Shown here: piece by piece, positions 7,073 through 8,896 of the stretch
Layout of the letters: each line of letters opens with the position of its first letter
Position numbering within the stretch: position 1 is the first letter of the stretch
Assembly: GCA_007124395.1 (NCBI GenBank)
Contig: SLFF01000478.1
Span: 1-8,896, forward strand
DNA: 8,896 nucleotides
Reading direction: 5' to 3'
DNA from: Thermomicrobiaceae bacterium
GTDB taxonomy: Bacteria; Chloroflexota; Chloroflexia; Thermomicrobiales; Thermomicrobiaceae
Position numbers and translations under genes: made by a program
The notes under the pieces: generated by a model
What the model was told of the DNA's origin: nothing
Databases searched by the model: none
What the model saw: the letters and a program-made list of their open reading frames with translations, nothing else

Positions 7073-7098
7073 CCCCCGGGTTCTAGTCAAGAACGAAA

Positions 7099-7130
7099 AA
7101 CCCCCGTTCCCGGATACCGGGACGGGGGTT
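7099..7130. terminator. Bidirectional intrinsic terminator between convergent genes
   Basis: AACCCCCG-T-T-CCCGG and CCGGGACGGGGGTT pair with a single bulge over a 3-base loop. On the minus strand it is followed by a T-run (complement of the A-run at 7096-7100), giving a canonical terminator for the DUF2085-like gene. On the plus strand a weaker T-rich tail (TTCTCTT) follows, serving the aldehyde dehydrogenase that ends 26 bases earlier. Confidence 0.88.
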
Positions 7131-7151
7131 CTCTTGTTCAGAAGAACTCGC

Positions 7152-7985
7152 TCAGCCGCCCGCCTGAACCGTTGCCATCGATTCGAGCATGAAGCGGGCT
7201 CCCGAGATACTGCTCATCACGGCGTAAGCGATCAGGATCGCCACCACTGCAGACCGGGAAAGATCCAGCGGTCGCAGTGCCTTCTGGAACCCGCCAGTGG
7301 CCAACCGCAACGCCACCAGCGCGATGGAGGAAACGACAATCACCGCGGAGATGACCAGGAAGACAGCGATCGGCGCAAAGAGGAACGCGACCTGCATCTG
7401 CAGCAGCGCCCAGAACATGGTCACCAGGGTTGCTATCGGCAGAAACTCTTTCCAGCTACGCATGATCGGTTTGTCGATCGCCACCTGTGGCGACCAGAGG
7501 ACGCCCCCCGCGATCATCCAGATAAACAGGGCCAGCGAAGTTCCGGTCATTGCACCAGTGAAGTAGCGCAGATGATTGCTCGGCTCGTAGACGTAAGGCA
7601 TCCCGAAGTCGTTCAGGGTCGAATTCACGCCATCAACACCCATGATCGCAACAAAGACCGCCGCAGTAATCAGAACCGAGACAGGCGGAGGACCAGAGCG
7701 ATATAATCTTCCTCTGGACAGTAGATAGATTCCCACGATCAGGAATCCTCCATAGATGCCGGTCATGCGGGCATCGAACGGAAGGCGAGCATCGCCAAAC
7801 CAGAACGAGTGTCCCGGCTGCTGAGCGCAGAGACCATGTAGCGCAGCCAGCGATTTGTCCTGCAACGACCATGGCGCCAGAAGAAACGCGCCGATTGACA
7901 CAGCCAGAAGCCCGACGACGCTGAGTAACCGTCGGACGCTCCACCACCGCGATGTTTGTATGCCTGCCTGCGAGTCATTTTTCAT
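7152..7985 (-). CDS. DUF2085-like integral membrane protein
   Basis: Predicted multi-pass membrane protein of 277 residues with unknown function. After an N-terminal helix (about 20-38), the segment HGLCAQQPGHSFWFGDARLP (50-69) and then DARMTGIYGGFL match the layout of the DUF2085 family, whose usual pattern is Cys-His-Gln-x-x-x-x-Ser-Phe followed by a Cys-rich CARCxGIY. Here only Cys53 remains; the family's second cysteine cluster reads FDARMTG. Further on, GVDGVNSTLND (116-126) and PSNHLRYFTG (135-144) also fit that family. About six more hydrophobic segments follow, so the C-terminal half is longer than the core domain. The ATG has AGGGAG 9 bases upstream. The gene is transcribed alone, facing the aldehyde dehydrogenase and diverging from the amidase. 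Family assignment rests on motif memory, not on a search. Confidence 0.75.
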   Translation of the reverse strand: MKNDSQAGIQTSRWWSVRRLLSVVGLLAVSIGAFLLAPWSLQDKSLAALHGLCAQQPGHSFWFGDARLPFDARMTGIYGGFLIVGIYLLSRGRLYRSGPPPVSVLITAAVFVAIMGVDGVNSTLNDFGMPYVYEPSNHLRYFTGAMTGTSLALFIWMIAGGVLWSPQVAIDKPIMRSWKEFLPIATLVTMFWALLQMQVAFLFAPIAVFLVISAVIVVSSIALVALRLATGGFQKALRPLDLSRSAVVAILIAYAVMSSISGARFMLESMATVQAGG

Positions 7986-7994
7986 TGATTTCGG

Positions 7995-8000
7995 CTCCCT
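7995..8000 (-). promoter_or_regulatory. Shine-Dalgarno of the DUF2085-like gene
   Basis: AGGGAG on the minus strand, nine bases before the ATG at 7985, supporting that start. Confidence 0.6.
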
Positions 8001-8025
8001 GAATCGCAGCGGTAATCGTTACAAG

Positions 8026-8034
8026 ATCATAGCA
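8026..8034 (-). promoter_or_regulatory. Extended -10 promoter of the DUF2085-like gene
   Basis: On the minus strand TGCTATGAT gives a full extended -10 (TG-n-TATGAT) with a transcription start expected near 8019, about 34 bases before the ATG. No good -35 is visible, which is usual for extended -10 promoters. Confidence 0.5.
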
Positions 8035-8039
8035 CGAGG

Positions 8040-8051
8040 GGGACCGGTCCC
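8040..8051. promoter_or_regulatory. 12-bp perfect palindrome upstream of the extended -10
   Basis: GGGACCGGTCCC is a perfect palindrome lying in the spacer/-35 zone of the minus-strand promoter in the divergent region between the DUF2085-like gene and the amidase. The position suits an operator, but no regulator is known and chance cannot be excluded. Confidence 0.35.
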
Positions 8052-8087
8052 ACGAAAATCTGGTATCAGCAGCAGCGAACGTACACC

Positions 8088-8116
8088 TTGTCTGTACAGT
8101 ACCTATCGGTTATAAG
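8088..8116 (+). promoter_or_regulatory. Sigma-70-type promoter of the amidase
   Basis: TTGTCT (8088-8093) and TATAAG (8111-8116) are separated by 17 bases, the ideal spacing. The expected transcript start near 8123 leaves a leader of about 50 bases. The -35 is overlapped by an inverted repeat, GTACA (8081-8085) and TGTAC (8093-8097). Confidence 0.5.
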
Positions 8117-8173
8117 TAGACTTGTATTCGAGTACGAGTAGCGCGCGTAACCAGAGTGCAAGGGCACCTATCG

Positions 8174-8896
8174 ATGTTGACAGACCTTTTCAAAGAACGA
8201 ATCGACCGTCGCTCCGTTCTCAAAGTCGCCGGTGGTCTGATGCTCGCAAGCATCTTCGACCTGCACAGGACTCCCGGTGGACAAGCTGAGATGACCCGGA
8301 TGCGCTGGCTGGAGCAGGGTGTATTCCCTGAATCCGGCACCTATCGGTCCCCAGTATTCCGGGCTGACCAGACGTTCGAGAGCGTCGAGGTCGGTTGGCA
8401 TGCCGACGTTCCAGATGGCGCCGGGATCAGTATTCATGTTCGCACTAGCAGTGACGGCGAACAGTGGACCGAATGGCATCACCTGCACGAAGACACTCAC
8501 ATGGAACCGGAACCAGGTGCGCGGATCTACGCTATGCCGCACATCACGGGTCCGAGCAACTACGTTCAGTACGAACTCTACCTGGCTCCGTCTTCCTCCG
8601 GTGCAACGCCGCAGGTACACGAGGTCGAGATTGGCTGTGTCGATACCAGCCCCGCAGCACAGTTCATGAGTGTTGGCGGGAACCTGATCGACGGCTGGAT
8701 CGTCCCGCGAGCTGGCTGGGGCGCCAACGAGAATCTTCGATACAGCAACGGCTCAGAGACCTGGACGCCTCGACATGCCCCGATCCAGAAGGCGATTGTT
8801 CACCACACGGTGACGAGCACCGGGGGCGCCGATCCGGCGGCCGTGATCCGCTCCATGTACTACTACCATGCTGTCACCCTCGGCTGGGGAGACATC
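8174..8896 (+). CDS. Tat-exported N-acetylmuramoyl-L-alanine amidase (PGRP/Amidase_2), C-terminus cut by window edge
   Basis: Zinc amidase that cleaves the bond between N-acetylmuramic acid and L-alanine in peptidoglycan, probably outside the cytoplasmic membrane. 241 codons are open to the window edge. The N-terminus has a twin-arginine signal, DRRSVLK at residues 11-17, then a hydrophobic stretch (VAGGLMLASIF). Residues about 45-160 form a beta-rich domain with repeated carbohydrate-binding-like features (TYRSPVF, IHVRTSSDGEQWTEW, YVQYELYLA). The PGRP/Amidase_2 catalytic domain starts at IVPRAGWGA (176-184) and includes IVHHTVTS, whose His210 is the expected first zinc ligand; the later ligands are beyond the edge. 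AAGGG lies nine bases before the ATG. It is divergent from the DUF2085-like gene. A role in wall turnover, division or competition is open, because the amidase's partner genes are not visible. Confidence 0.88.
   Translation, partial: MLTDLFKERIDRRSVLKVAGGLMLASIFDLHRTPGGQAEMTRMRWLEQGVFPESGTYRSPVFRADQTFESVEVGWHADVPDGAGISIHVRTSSDGEQWTEWHHLHEDTHMEPEPGARIYAMPHITGPSNYVQYELYLAPSSSGATPQVHEVEIGCVDTSPAAQFMSVGGNLIDGWIVPRAGWGANENLRYSNGSETWTPRHAPIQKAIVHHTVTSTGGADPAAVIRSMYYYHAVTLGWGDI

Noticed and set aside
6344..7090. Minus-strand 248-codon frame opposite the aldehyde dehydrogenase
   Set aside because: It is the antisense shadow of a full ALDH with intact catalytic residues.
7026..7706. Plus-strand 226-codon frame opposite the DUF2085-like gene
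   Set aside because: It is highly charged, crosses the terminator, and opposes a well-formed membrane protein frame.
8163..8346. Exact 11-base direct repeat GGCACCTATCG at 8163-8173 and 8336-8346
   Set aside because: One copy is in the leader and one in the coding region with no shared role; most likely chance.

Overview
The window is about 8.9 kb of moderately GC-rich, tightly packed bacterial chromosomal DNA. It holds eight recognisable protein genes, no RNA genes, no CRISPR array and no mobile element. The combination of rod-shape genes (mreD, mrdA), a DUF2085-like membrane protein, a Tat-exported amidase with a beta-rich domain and a 7TM-GAF histidine kinase suggests an environmental bacterium, perhaps Chloroflexota (Thermomicrobia-like). 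That placement is an inference from gene content and style, not proof.

Left part (1-2619, minus strand): a YfcE-like metallophosphoesterase, then mreD, then mrdA (PBP2), which runs off the left edge just after its catalytic Ser-x-x-Lys motif. mreD and mrdA are only 4 bp apart and form a cell-elongation unit. mreC, which usually precedes mreD, is not there; the metallophosphoesterase takes its place.

Centre (2784-7072, plus strand): a VOC (glyoxalase/dioxygenase-fold) protein, an antibiotic-biosynthesis-monooxygenase-fold protein, a 7TM-GAF histidine kinase and an NAD(P)-dependent aldehyde dehydrogenase. VOC and ABM are 48 bp apart and probably cotranscribed. A nested stem-loop separates them from the kinase, and the dehydrogenase follows the kinase by 64 bp. 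The set looks like a small module for oxidising or detoxifying reactive carbonyl or quinone compounds, with a sensor, but its substrate cannot be read from the sequence. No response regulator is present.

Right part (7099-8896): a bidirectional terminator closes the dehydrogenase and the convergent DUF2085-like gene (minus strand). Across a 188-bp divergent promoter region is a Tat-signal, zinc-dependent N-acetylmuramoyl-L-alanine amidase (PGRP/Amidase_2 fold), cut by the right edge. Peptidoglycan genes therefore lie at both ends of the window.

No intergenic gap exceeds 300 bp. The long open frames opposite mrdA, mreD, the metallophosphoesterase, the kinase and the dehydrogenase are antisense shadows. 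I saw no clear sign of a wholly new system; the points most worth checking are the VOC/ABM/kinase/dehydrogenase module, the cysteine-poor DUF2085 variant and the amidase's N-terminal domain.
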